Notes: generated by a model not told the origin, from the letters alone. Shown: positions 11,046 through 21,524, counted from the first letter of the stretch. The stretch is DNA of 64,000 nt from Megaustenia siamemsis (GCA_032433765.1 JAVIAB010000041.1:73244232-73308231); one strand, 5' to 3'. A program made the numbers and translations.

Positions 11046-11922
11046 CGATGAACATACTAGCAAAACAGACTGTATAAACTGTAAGGGTGTTAAAGCGTAC
11101 ACCAAACGAACGCCCGGGCTTTTTAAACTAGAGTACGAAGGGACAGCTCTTGTTAGCTTATGTAGTAAGACGTACCATTGTAGTGGGGATTACGATAAAA
11201 TCAGTTGTAAAGGGCTAAGCAAGCAACACAACAAATTAGATAAAGATATGTTTTTAGAGGTTCTCGCTACGCAAATGGCTAAGGGTGGGAAAAATGTAGG
11301 TTTCAAAGTCTTAAATAATTCCATATTTTCCTACAGTCAAACAAGAAATGCTCTTTCCTATTTCTATATAAAAAGAAAGGTAGCTGATGATAACGTCTCG
11401 ACAACTCCTCTATATATTTAACTCTTTACACTACCAGCTTAGACTACCCAGCAATCTCTAATAGTTTCACCCCTTATGATTCATTTATGACATAGAGCTA
11501 AGCAGACACCCAACTACATAGCTATAAATAATTGTTATCCTTGTACTATATATTTACTCAATGTACTGAATATGTTTGTAATATTATATAATATCCACTG
11601 TATGTTATACACCTATTGAGATAATAAAAGAATAAAATATATCTTTTGTCTTTTGTTTTATATTGATTGTTTTTCAATGCTGTTGTATAATCTACTAACC
11701 TATCACTAACGATCAAGTACATAAAGAACTCCAAAGCCAGGACACACCAGACATAAACACGTCACTTCCGGGTCACCTGGACTAGAGGTCAATACCTCGA
11801 CACGAAATGTCACGGTTAACTCCCCCTGTCTCTCATGTACATGTGGTGCGCTGCGCACCACACTATATATCTTTGTTAATTTACGGTCCAAATACGGGTC
11901 AAATGGACCCTGCTATACTACT

Positions 11923-12305
11923 CATGAACCCTTTCTAAATCACAATTAAGAAAGATCAATACACGTGAGATGCGATGCTTGAGAAAAGTAACAAACAACA
12001 CAAGAAGAGATAGAATACCAGATGAAACCATAAGAAAAATGGTTGGAACAAAACCCTGCAAGAATATATAGAACAACAACAACTTAAATGGTTTGATATG
12101 TCAAGGGCATTCTTCTCAAGAATACATGAAACAAGACCAAGAGGAAGATCCAGAAGAAGATGGATAGATGCAGTGACAGAGACATGTAACAACAAAGGAA
12201 AATCACTAACTCAGACAATTCGAGCAGCTCAAGAACGACAAATGATATAAACCACGACACCTTTTAGGTATCAGTAAGAGAGAGAAAAGAAGAAGAAGAA
12301 GAAAA
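11923..12305 (+). pseudogene. LINE family C, right part (RT C-terminus)
   Basis: Continues the frame broken at 1110: LSKSQLRKINTREMRCLRK, then after a frameshift near 12060 LKWFDMSRAFFSRIHETRP and GRSRRRWIDAVTE, ending at a stop near 12250. The 3' end is short and runs into a GAAGAA tail (about 12280-12305). Together with 885-1104 it forms one internally deleted LINE copy. Confidence 0.75.
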
Positions 12306-12839
12306 ATGCAGGCTCACTATAGCACAGATCATATACTACAGCCATTAATTCTGATGGTGACTTGAATTAAAGGCACACTAATCAATCTTCAAGCCAATCT
12401 CTTGCTATTAGGACACAAAAATAAAACACTTTAGCTGTTTAGGCAACTATATAAACTCAACATTTGTTGCAATAACACATTAAGCATGCAATGCCTGGTT
12501 ATGCCTCATACACCGCATATAAATGTAACAGTTGTAGAGTCCCCATTAAACCATTGAGAATGGATATACAAGGAGAAATCCTAAACCATTAAATAACAAA
12601 ATGGAAATGATGTCTAGGAGATAAAAAATAAAGCAAATCTGTTACAGTTCACATAAAAAAAAAGATAATTAAAGTTAAAAATAAAAAGATCAGTCACAGA
12701 ACACAGCTGTTTGTTTTTATTCCAAAGTAGCATTTTAGTTCAAACCTTGGAAATTGTACAGAATGAATGGGTGAACATGTCCTGAATCTAAAACATTCTT
12801 GAAAATTTCTTGAATTTCCCATTCTTGAAACTCATATTC

Positions 12840-13440
12840 TATAGATTTCATTCATTCATTGGGTGTCGTCTCCGCATCGTGGCTACCATGGAGCGCCATT
12901 TACACTGACTCTTGTCTTGCAAGTTGTCATAGGTTCACTTGTCCATCTTTGATGTTATCAGTCCACTTTAGTCTTGGTCTGCCTCTACTTCATCTTTAGA
13001 TATGTATTATGTCTCTTCACACCCCCCCCCCCCAATAATTTCAGTTGCCTTTGTTCGAATTGCGCTGTGTAGTTATTTTTTTTTCATTTTTAGCCGATTC
13101 AGAACTTCCTTGTTTTTCTTATTTTCCTTCCACCCAATTCTTCTCATTTTTAGCCGATTCAGAACTTCCTTGTTTTTCTTATTTTCCTTCCACCCAATTC
13201 TTCCCATTTTTAGCCGATTCAGAACTTCCTTGTTTTTCTTATTTTCCTTCCACCCAATTCTTCCCACTTTTCTATAGATCCACATTTCAAAGGCTTACAT
13301 TTTCTATTCTATTTTCTTATTTAATGTCAATGTTTCAGTATTTGTTGAGTAAATAATTTAATGTCAATGTCACAGTATTTGTTGAGTAAATATAACATTT
13401 TACAATTCATAATTTTAGTTATGATGTTATTTACTTTAAT
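12840..13440 (-). pseudogene. LINE family B C-terminal fragment with internal 60-bp triplication
   Basis: Minus-strand remnant: its 3' end (12840-13000) matches the end of the fragment at 30775-31125. At 13082-13265 three nearly identical 60-bp units encode RIGWKENKKNKEVLNRLKM on the minus strand, a segment that is single-copy in related LINE copies (compare 30780-30860). A 10-bp C run lies at 13022. Sequence from 13290 to 13440 contains a shorter duplicated phrase (TTTAATGTCAATGT). Confidence 0.7.
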
Positions 13441-13494
13441 GTGAGTATATTCTTCATGCTGTTAAATTGTTTCTTCATATTCCTATTCTTTTGT

Positions 13495-14690
13495 TTTAGC
13501 GATGAACAGTGCGGTTTTGTTAGAGATAAAGGAACAATCAATGCCCTTTATATCATAAGATCTTTAGTAGAAAGAGCCATAGAGGTGAAAACAGATCTAT
13601 ACCTATGTTTCATAGATTACACCAAGGCATTTGACAAAGTAAAGCACCAAGAAATAATCAACATTTTAGAAAGCATAAACATAGACAGCAAAGATCTAAG
13701 AATAATAAAGAACATGTACTGGCAATAAACAGCGGCCATAAGTACTGGAACCAATTGAGAATGTTTCAACAAATAAAACAGGGTGTTAGACAAGGTTGTG
13801 TGCTGTCACCAGATTTGTTTAATATATTTATAGTGAGATTATTTTAAGATCCATCAGGGACATGCCTGGAATAACAATTGGAGGTCATAATATAAATAAT
13901 CTAAGGTATGCTGATGATACAGTCTTTAATCGCTAAAAGTGAAAATGCGTTACAAGAAATGTTGGACATTAAAGTGAAAGAAAGCAGAAATAAAGGACTC
14001 AGCCTTAAAAAGACAGAGGTAATGGTAACAACAAAGAAAAAGACATCACCTCAGTGCAAAATAAAGACAAGAGGAACAATATTAACACAGGTAAATGAAT
14101 TTAAATATGTAGGAACTTTGTTAACCTCAGACGGAAGATGTACAAAAGAGGTGAGATGCAGAATGGCTCAGGCAAAAGCAACTTTCCAAAAAATGAGGAA
14201 AATACTATGCAATCCATTTTTGACAATAGAAACAAGAAAAAGAGTTCTTAAATGTTACGTAGAGCCAGTCTTAACAAATGGATGCGAGTCATGGACAATA
14301 GGACAACAAACAAGAAAATCACTGGAGTCTGTAGAAATGTGGTTTTACAGAAGAATATTGAGAACCATGGACAGCTAAGAAGAGTAATGAAGAGGTTCTG
14401 AGAGAGGTCAAAGCAAAAAGAGAGCTAATTTCTAATATTAGGAAGAAACAATCATCATTTTTTGGCCATGTAATGAGAAGAGAACAACTTGAATATATTG
14501 TAACAACTGGACAAATTGAGGGACGAAGAGATAGAGGGAAGCAAGGAGAAAAAATAACAGACAGCTTAAGAGAATGGCTTGGCAGAAGGTCAACAAGAGA
14601 AATGATAAATTGCTGCCGAGATCGAAAGTTGTGGATAGACATGATCACCTACGCCAGTAAGCCCGATACTTGATGATGATGATTCTTTTG
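13495..14690 (+). pseudogene. LINE family A reverse transcriptase, 5'-truncated and broken
   Basis: Contains DEQCGFVRDKGTINALY, motif A FIDYTKAFDKV (near 13608-13640), motif B VRQGCVLSPDLFN (near 13785-13825) and motif C LRYADDT (near 13903-13920), followed by the connection region (KYVGTLLTSDGRC, VEPVLTNGCESW) and the tail FFGHVMRREQLEYI...GRRDRGKQ. Stops and shifts near 13727, 13845, 13935 and 14376 rule out a working enzyme. It ends in GATGATGATG at 14675-14685, the 3' tail typical of this family. It is the longest family A copy here. Confidence 0.85.
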
Positions 14691-14865
14691 TTTATTTCTG
14701 TCCCACATTTTCTATCATTTGTTATAACATGTCCAACATAGTTTTATTCTCGAACTCTTCCTAGGTTCTTTTCATCTACTACAGAATCCACTTGTATATT
14801 TTGTGTGTTTTCTCTGCTAATTATAATAATTTTACTCTTTTTAGTACTTATTTAGTATTTTAGTA
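14690..14865 (-). pseudogene. LINE family B fragment, antisense
   Basis: TTTTGTTTATTTCTGTCCCA and what follows parallels 33225-33340, part of the antisense LINE B copy there. Degenerate with no usable frame. Confidence 0.5.
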
Positions 14866-14950
14866 ATGATAAATAACTGTTGAGATAGAAAGTTGTGGAG
14901 AGACATGATCACCTATGCAGGCGGGCCTAGTACTTCATGTTGATGATGTT
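14866..14950 (+). pseudogene. LINE family A 3'-end scrap
   Basis: Matches the last ~80 bp of family A copies (GAAAGTTGTGGAGAGACATG, then CTTCATGTTGATGATG). Only the 3' terminus is present, as expected for extreme 5' truncation. Confidence 0.65.
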
Positions 14951-15420
14951 ATTTTAGAAGTAAATGCTCATAACAGATAGATCAAATCTAAGAGTTGGAT
15001 ATTTGCAAAATTACATTTTCAACCACAAATTTTTGTTTTAAGATACAGTTTTCTTAAATCACTTGATTGTACTATAGAAGAAGTATGTGTATTTCATCTT
15101 TCTGGAAAGATACACATGAAAAAACATCTAAAGTATCAGTGACAAACAGCTTTGAGAATCACAAATATGACAGAAGTATATAATGGACACATCTTTAGTT
15201 TATGATATTAAAAATGCAAAAGTTACTTGGAAAATGTATTTGAAAATATGTAAATAACCAAGAACTTGACGGTCACTTCATCTGCATATATACTTTTTTT
15301 TCTCAAAGTTAGAAGATCTATACTGGCCAAACGTTATCATGACAAACAACACCGATGTCGTTAGTCGCAACACGTTGAGGGATATACTTCCAGAAGCAAT
15401 CTGAGCACTTTCGGACCTGT

Positions 15421-16315
15421 CAACTAAACTAAACTAGACAATCAATTCATTATCCTAAAGCACCATTTCTACTGACATCTGAATCAAGTCTTCTATCTCT
15501 ATAAATGCTTATTATATCTTCCTCTTCTTCTTCTACATTTTTAGCTAGTGGAACATAGGTCTTCAACAAACACTTTCCAAGTCGTTCTGTTTTTTGCCAT
15601 TCTTTTAAGATCATTTCATGATTTCCCCATCTTCATCTCTGCTTCTATCTGTCTTCTCCAAGAATTCCTTGGTCTTTCGCTTTGTTTTTTCCCCTGGGAA
15701 TTAAAAAAAAACGGGCCTGTTATGTAATACTTTCAGTTGGCTTCCGTAGTGTGTGTCCTATCCAGCACCAACGTCTTCGCTGTATCTCTTTATCCACTGG
15801 TATTTGACTGGTACATTTCCATACTTCTATGTTAGTGATTTTGTCCTGCCATTTCCATCCTTTTATTCTAACTAAACTAGACAATCAATTCATATCCTAA
15901 AGCAGCATTTCTACTGACATCTCAATCAAATTCTTCTCTCTCTATAAATGCTTGTTATATCTACAACAGACTAATTATTTTACTTAAACTGTCATGTATA
16001 TATTATTTCTGTTTCCATCAAATTCTTCTCTCTCTATAAATGCTTGTTATATGTACAACAGACTAATTATTTTGCTTAAGCTGTCATGTATATATTATTT
16101 CTGTTTCCATCAAATTCTTCTCTCTCTATAAATGCTTGTTATATCTACAACAGACTAATTATTTTCCTTAAGCTGTCATGTATATATTATTTCTGTTTCC
16201 ATCAAATTCTTCTCTCTCTATAAATGCTTGTTATATCTACAACAGACTAATTATTTTCCTTAAGCTGTCATGTATATATTATATCTGTTTCCATCAAATT
16301 CTTCTCTCAATTTGC
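15421..16315. repeat. 92-bp tandem array, split by a LINE
   Basis: Units of TCTATAAATGCTTGTTATAT plus CAGACTAATTATTTT recur every 92 bp at 15941, 16033, 16125 and onward. A diverged unit at 15421-15520 lies left of the LINE fragment and a matching one (from 15869) right of it, so the LINE inserted within or beside the array. Confidence 0.8.
15525..15868 (-). pseudogene. LINE family D 3' fragment
   Basis: Minus-strand copy of the same 3' end as 1899-2596 (plus strand: GGAACATAGGTCTTCAACAA, CACTTTCCAAGTCGTTCTG). The tail is GAAGAAGAAGAG. Frameshifted; about 330 bp long. Confidence 0.8.
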
Positions 16316-16632
16316 TCTATTGTCACATGTTCCAGCAATTCCCTTCTGAAGGCTGAAAATGTTCATTTCTTCCTCTGGATAATGGTAACGTATATTTTCC
16401 CTTGGACTCCTGTAGAGCAATATAAGTTATTCACATTCCCAGCAATATAAGTTATTCACATTCCCAGCATTCATCTGCAAGACCACATCTATTGATTCCA
16501 AATATTTATGCCACTGACATTTGACCACAAATGAGGAGCTATTTCTTCTACATGAATGGATGATATATGAATCACTCCTGAAGTATTTTATCAATTTCAA
16601 AAGTAGGGAGAGAACAAATGTTTGAACTGGAT

Positions 16633-18756
16633 TATAGTTCGTTTCAAATCATGTGCCCAACTTCAAAACGCTATTACTCTCTAACCGTTTGTTAAAAACT
16701 TTTGAAATTTTCCAAATGTTATTACAATGCAAAAGACCCTTTAAATGTATATTTAACAAATATCTTGCAGCTGCAGTTTTCTTAAAGCGGCGAATTTCTT
16801 TAATGTTTGTCAAAATTGTAAATTGTGAAGCCCTAAAGAATATAAATTACCGTAGTTGCTGGTCTATGAATAATTTTCACTAGGTAAAGGCGTGGCCGTA
16901 ATGGGGAAATAACTGGATAAGACAAAACACCAGGAGAATTATTGTCTGCTCAGTTCGAGGACGGACGATAATATCAAGGTATACATGTATGTCCAATTTT
17001 CATAGTTGTGTGGTCCTGAAAAGGACCGTTTGTTGAAATAATTTAAGGTAATATAGGGGCCAACATTGTGGGGGCTATATACTTTCATTCTGAATCAGAC
17101 GAGTCTAAAAGATTAATAACTGTTTGGGGTTGAACATTCCACAAACCATCATTTTTCCAATATTCCTCTTCCTGTTTTAAGACGTGGTCTTCACATTTAG
17201 CCCAATAATCTTTGTCTATATTTAATAAAGCGAGATTAGCAAGAGTCTTTACATCGCATATTTTGAATGTTGCATTTTCATCTGCCACTTGTCCTTTTAA
17301 TTTTGCCAAGATTAGTTCTATTGGATTTAAATGAGCATGGTAAGGTGGCATCCTCAAACTTATATGACCGTGCTCTTGGATAATCTTTTCTATTTGAAAA
17401 ATCTTTGTCCTCTGTTTTTGCTTTACTAGAGATAGTAATTCAGGTTTTAAGTACATGTTATTAAATTGTATGTGCTCCTTTGTGAGCCATATCTTAATAG
17501 CATCTTTTGTACTGGATGATGTCGGGACTTTATCTTCAAGTGCAACAATGTTGTGGTACGCTGCATTGTCCATTATTAGGCAAGATGGTCGGTCTAGTGA
17601 TGGGAGAACATAATTTTCAATCCAATGTCTAAATATGTGACCATTCATCTCAGAGTGATAATCCCGATTGTCTATGGATTTTTAAAGAAAAATGAGCTCT
17701 GCATTCTGTATTAGTCCATGTTGTCGACTACCTGCATGAGCAATTATCAAGCGCTGTCCTTTGCTGCTAGGTATTAATCTCTTAATCTTTCCATCTGATG
17801 ACTGCCATTCCCTTTGGTTAGTGTGGTGAGCATTGATCCATGTTTCATCCAAGTACACAATATCATAACCTTGCTTGCGCACCTCTTTTACTTCACGTAA
17901 GTACTTGCTTCTCATGACTACTATATGTGGCTTCTCACAGATGATGTTTCGTCCATTGGAATACTTTCTTAATGTAAAGCCTGCAGCTCTCACATTCCTC
18001 CATAATGTAGACTTTGATATTTCAATACTGTTGTTCTTTTTCAGCGATACTTTTAATTTTCTTATTGTAACAGTTTCATTCATACCCAACATTTTGCGAA
18101 TTTCACTTCTAATAAGTTCACTGTCGAAATTATCCAACATTTTTGCTCTTCCTTGTGATTTTGTATATTTTGAACATTGACGGTCACGTGCTTGAATCCA
18201 GCGATTAAATGACCGTTTAGATAAATCCAAAATGTGTCTTGTCCTATTCTCATGGTTTTCTAAAGAATGAAATAATCTTCCTCGTTTAGCCTCTTTGCAA
18301 AAATAGCCATACATTTTTATTGCGATGTTTTGTAAACTGCAGAATTTCATTTTAAGACTCATGATAAATGTTATCGTTCCACGTCTCTGCCGCTGAATGA
18401 ACGGAAATGGAACACACAATGTCTCGTGTTTTTTAGAAGTGTCTAATTGTATCAGAAAACCCACGTTGAAAGCGTGCAAACACGTCAATTTGACAGTGTA
18501 TGGCCGTGTATTTTACTCGCTATTTTTAGCTTAAAATACTGTAAACATTAAGTTTTGTCTACACCAATGGGTCGTTATAAATTTATATAAATCAAATAAG
18601 CAACAATAATAACCAAATGTTTTTTTTTAATGAAATTAATTCCCTGTTGGGTTCTAATCATTATAACTTTACATGCAAATATTGAAGAACTTACAAAAAG
18701 CGGTTAAAACGATATCGATTTTAAAAGTTGGGCACGAGTTATGAAACGGACTATAA
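16633..18756 (-). mobile_element. Tc1/mariner-like DNA transposon with terminal inverted repeats
   Basis: The left end TATAGTTCGTTTCAAATC and the reverse complement of the right end TATAGTCCGTTTCATAAC pair up. Similarity continues inward (GTGCCCAACTT, then AACCG and TTTTTG stretches) for about 60-70 bp. A TA at each edge fits the TA target preference of the IS630-Tc1-mariner superfamily. The element is about 2.1 kb and contains one transposase reading frame on the minus strand with a single stop. Exact TIR limits are approximate. Confidence 0.75.
17085..18488 (-). pseudogene. IS630-Tc1-mariner DDE transposase, one in-frame stop, DD83E spacing
   Basis: One continuous frame except for a single TAA at 17679-17681. 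The likely start is the Met at 18362 (MSLKMKFCSLQ), with an upstream in-frame Met at 18488. The N-terminal part holds helix-turn-helix-like DNA-binding sequence (RKLKVSLKKN...STLWRNVRAAGF). The catalytic core shows VYLDETWIN (first Asp), LIMDNAAYHN (second Asp) and HLNPIELILAKLK (Glu). I count 83 residues between the second Asp and the Glu, against 34-41 in classical Tc1/mariner. From memory, a long-spacing animal group called Sailor (DD82E) exists; this could belong there, unverified. Few lesions suggest fairly recent inactivation. Confidence 0.85.
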
Positions 18757-18894
18757 TTATTACCTTAGAGTTGTCTTTCACTTTGAACTTCACTAACTTA
18801 TGTTCACCATTTTTGTTGACTACAAAGTGACTAAAAATAATACCTACTTGACAAACAATGATGTGATAGGCAAGATATAGAATCCAGTTCATCA

Positions 18895-19700
18895 TCGTCA
18901 TCATGTGCCATGCCGGTTGGCGCAGGTGATCATGCCCCTCCACAATCTTCTATCTACAGTGCATCGTATCAGTTCTGTTGTTGACTGTTTTCCATGCCAT
19001 GACACCAAGCTATCCAGTATTTTCTCTCTTTGTCGCCCGCGATCTCTCTTTCCTTTTATTTTGCCAGTTGTAACCAAGTATTCCAACTGTCCTTTTCTCA
19101 TTATGTGCCCGAAAAATGTTGATTGCTTCTTTCTGGTGTTTTTTAAGAGCTCCCTTTTTGTGTTGGTCTCTTTGAGAACTTCCTCATTGGTCTTTTTAGC
19201 TATCCAGGGAACTTTCAACATTCTTCTGAGAAATCCCATCTCTGTAGCCTCTAATCGTCTTTTCATTTGCTTGTCTACTGTCCATGATTCGCTTACATAG
19301 GTCAGAATTGGTTCTATATAGTACCGATGAACTCTCTTTCTCATTTTTATTGACATAGATTTGTTGCATAAGATATTTTTCATTTTCTGAAATGCTATTT
19401 TGGTTGAGCTATTCTGCTTTTTATTTCTGTGGTGCATCTCCCATCTGATGTTATTATTGTGCCCAAGTATTTGAAACGTTGCACTTGTTTCAGATTTGTC
19501 TCATTTATTTTTATGTTGCAGGATGGTGGTGATTGTTTCTTCGATATAACCATTACTTCTGTTTTCTTACTATTCAGACTGAGACCTTTCTTGTTGCTTT
19601 CTTTTACTATTATGTCTATCATTTCTTGTAGTTCGTTCCCTGTCTCTGCTATTAGGACTGTGTCATCCTCATATCATCTGAATAATCAGAATCCAATTAC
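18895..19700 (-). pseudogene. LINE family A reverse-transcriptase C-terminal half
   Basis: Minus strand, 5'-truncated near the YADD motif (about 19660-19690, read as a degraded DDTVLIAE). Then ELQEMIDIIVKESNKKGLSL, FKYLGTIITSDGRC, a frameshift near 19430, YIEPILTYVSESWTVDKQ, TFFGHIMRKGQLEYLVTTG and GKRDRGRQREKILDSL. The 3' end sits at 18895 with ATGATGACGATGATG-like sequence. Confidence 0.85.
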
Positions 19701-19854
19701 CATAATTATTTGGGTTGATGAGAACACTTCTCATCAACAGCCTAATTCTCTATCAAATGAAGCAGCATCTCTATAGGGCAACATTCACAAAATAGGCATA
19801 ATATTTCTTCACACTTGAATCAATTCCTGGAGTTTCAGGCTTAATAAATATTTT

Positions 19855-20520
19855 TAATTTTACTTGTGTTTCAGCACCTTGTAACAATATCAATTTTACT
19901 TGTGTTTCAGCACCTTGTAACAATAACAAGTTTACTTGTGTTTCAACACCTTGTAATAATATCAATTTTACTTGTGTTTCAGCACCTTGTAACAATATCA
20001 ATTTTACTTGTGTTTCAGCACTTTGTAACAATATCAATTTTACTTGTGTTTCAGCACCTTGTAACAATATCAATTGTACTTGTGTTTCAGCACCTTGTAA
20101 CAATATCAATTTTACTTGTGTTTCAGCACCTTGTAACAATATAATTTTACTTGTGTTTCAGCACCTTGTAACAATATCAATTTTACTTGTGTTTCAGCAC
20201 TTTGTAACAATATCAATTTTACTTGTGTTTCAGCACCTTGTAACAATATAAATTTTACTTGTGTTTCAGCACCTTGTAACAATATCAATTTTACTTGTGT
20301 TTCAGCACCCTGTAACAATATCAATGTTACTTGTGTTTCAGCACCTTGTAACAATATCAATTTTACTTGTGTTTCAGCACCTTGTAACAATATCAATTTT
20401 ACTTGTGTTTCAGCACCTTGTAACAATATCAATTTTACTTGTGTTTCAGCACCTTGTAACAATATCAATTTTACTTGTGTTTCAGCACCTTGTAACAATA
20501 TCAATTTAACGGCAACAGAA
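19855..20520 (+). repeat. 36-bp minisatellite made of the exon B 3' splice junction
   Basis: Eighteen tandem copies of TTTTACTTGTGTTTCAG plus CACCTTGTAACAATATCAA. The last copy is the functional acceptor and first ~18 bases of exon B; the preceding 17 are duplicates spanning intron end and exon start. Decoy acceptors lie every 36 bp. One unit near 20135-20153 is 35 bp. The nine decoys downstream of it (acceptor positions 20162 to 20450) stay in frame with exon B with no stop, each adding 12 residues (APCNNINFTCVS or variants). Confidence 0.9.
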
Positions 20521-20567
20521 GCTCCTCAATACCTCCTTTCACCTAATTATCCAGACTGGTATCCAAG
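20486..20567 (+). CDS. Exon B of CUB gene: first strands of the second CUB domain
   Basis: Acceptor TGTGTTTCAG ends at 20485 and donor AAG|GTAAGAG starts at 20568. With one base from exon A it reads APCNNINLTATEAP, then QYLLSPNYPDWYP, the classic CUB opening: first conserved Cys, then SPNYP..YP. It ends in phase 2, matching exon C. The 5' edge is one of eighteen near-identical acceptors in the 36-bp array; this copy is chosen because it is nearest the conserved sequence and adds no repeat peptide. Upstream acceptors would lengthen the protein in 12-residue steps. Confidence 0.85.
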
Positions 20568-20635
20568 GTAAGAGCAACACACAATCACCAATACTGCATT
20601 AATACAAGGACAGAACATAACCACTGATCATTTTA

Positions 20636-21030
20636 AATGGCCTCCACATTGTCAAAAAATGGCCTCCGCATTGTCAAAAAATGGCCTTCGCATTGTCAAA
20701 AAATGGCCTCCGCATTGTCAAAAAATGGCCTCCGCATTGTCAAAAAAATGGCCTTCGCATTGTCAAAAAATGGCCTCCGCATTGTCAAAAAATGGCCTCC
20801 ACTTTGTCAAAAAATGGTCTCCACATTGTCAAAAAATGGCCTCCAATTTGTCAAAAAATGGCCTCCACTTTGTCAAAAAATGGCCTCCGCATTGTCAAAA
20901 AATGGCCTTCGCATTGTCAAAAAATGGCCTCCACTTTGTCAAAAAATGGTCTCCACATTGTCAAAAAATGGCCTCCACTTTGTCAAAAAATGGCCTCCAC
21001 TTTGTCAAAAAATGACCTCCGCATTGTCCA
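20636..21030. repeat. 22-bp minisatellite
   Basis: About 18 units of AAAATGGCCTCCGCATTGTC with CTTCGC, CCACAT and CCACTT variants and one 23-bp unit. It starts ~70 bp after exon B. Overlapping open frames are repeat artefacts. Confidence 0.9.
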
Positions 21031-21088
21031 AATGAGGAACATTTTCCTCCAGTACACCAGGGATATTATGTTACACTTTAGACAATTT

Positions 21089-21344
21089 GGGAGCCGCTCA
21101 GTGGTTAGTGAACTTGACTACATAGGACAAGAGGTAGGGTTCGATACCAACCGAGGGCTCCTGGTTCACCCAGCCTTTAATGGGTACCGGAATTTTTCTG
21201 GGAAAGTAAAGCGGCACGGGCGTAATACAGACCACATTACCCCAAAAATTATGTGCCGAAGGTCTGTAAAATGTATGGTCACTAACACCATATTCCCTAT
21301 ACGCTACTTGGCGTGACGGAGCTCTTTACTTACTTTACTTTTTT
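21089..21344 (+). mobile_element. tRNA-derived SINE, family 1, copy a
   Basis: The head GGGAGCCGCTCAGTGGTTAG has a pol III A box and GGGTTCGATACC a B box. The shared body contains AAGCGGCACGGGCGTAATAC and ATGGTCACTAACACCATATT. It ends in a T-rich ACTTACTTTACTTTTTT tail. Confidence 0.85.
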
Positions 21345-21379
21345 ATACAATTTTGTGAAATCTCTTTATTTTTGAAGAT

Positions 21380-21524
21380 ATTGGACATATCATTTTATAA
21401 TTTAGAGCACTGTCTTCAAATGTTTCATTTCAAATACATCAGATACAATATGTTATAATTTAGAGTACTGTCTTCAAATGTTTCATTTTCAAATATATCA
21501 GATACAATATGTTATAATTTAGAG
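21380..21524. repeat. 60-bp tandem array, left segment
   Basis: Units with AGATACAATATGTTATAATT, TAGAGTACTGTCTTCAAATG and TTTCATTTTCAAATATATC. The same array resumes at 23127-23756 and 27372-27400 after two insertions. Confidence 0.9.

Larger units (their letters stand above)
1111..11922. mobile_element. Giant palindromic transposon with Polinton/Maverick-type ends, non-autonomous
   Basis: Two near-identical inverted arms of about 5 kb (left 4.9 kb without a nested LINE, right 5.05 kb) surround a ~120-bp spacer. The outermost bases are AGTAGTATAGC and GCTATACTACT, flanked by a perfect direct repeat CATGAA at 1105-1110 and 11923-11928. A 6-bp target duplication with AG...CT ends is the known Polinton/Maverick signature. 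Typical Polinton inverted repeats are far shorter and enclose genes for polymerase B, integrase, ATPase, protease and capsid; none is visible here. Each arm carries three tandem arrays, a CCAAT/GC-box cluster and a 102-codon ORF ending at a splice donor. Superfamily assignment rests on the ends only. An unrelated foldback class with 6-bp duplications is the alternative. Confidence 0.75.
6868..11922 (-). repeat. Right arm of the giant inverted repeat
   Basis: Reverse complement of the left arm. It lacks the LINE seen at 1899-2607, has an intact uninterrupted target sequence near 11126-11146, and carries one additional ~130-bp unit around 7570-7700. Confidence 0.9.
197..20485 (+). other. Intron A-B of the CUB gene (20.3 kb)
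   Basis: Runs from GTAAGT after exon A to TTTCAG before exon B, phase 1. It consists mostly of transposable elements and tandem repeats, annotated separately. Parts where I see nothing recognisable: 205-315, 706-860, 12306-12835, 14951-15420, 16320-16632, 18757-18890 and 19701-19850. Confidence 0.75.

Noticed and set aside
1111..11922. Assembly-made mirror duplication
   Set aside because: Target duplication at the exact ends, one-sided LINE insertion with its own duplication, and one extra repeat unit in the right arm all argue for a real element; long reads would still be welcome.
1111..11922. A complete Polinton with hidden polymerase, integrase or capsid genes
   Set aside because: No long ORF or recognisable motif of these proteins is found in either arm or the spacer.
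12001..12240. Minus-strand membrane-like small protein at 11956-12195
   Set aside because: It is antisense to the LINE C reverse-transcriptase tail, which explains the sequence better.
19771..20509. Repeat proteins on both strands over the 36-bp array
   Set aside because: Unit length divisible by three keeps several frames open; only the exon B frame has supporting domain sequence.
21089..21160. Functional tRNA gene
   Set aside because: A and B boxes are present, but no cloverleaf can close, and the same head with the same body recurs in four copies; it is a SINE.
20637..21316. Three overlapping + strand frames over the 22-bp array, one running into the SINE
   Set aside because: All are open because the unit lacks stops in those frames; no domain, no conservation between frames.
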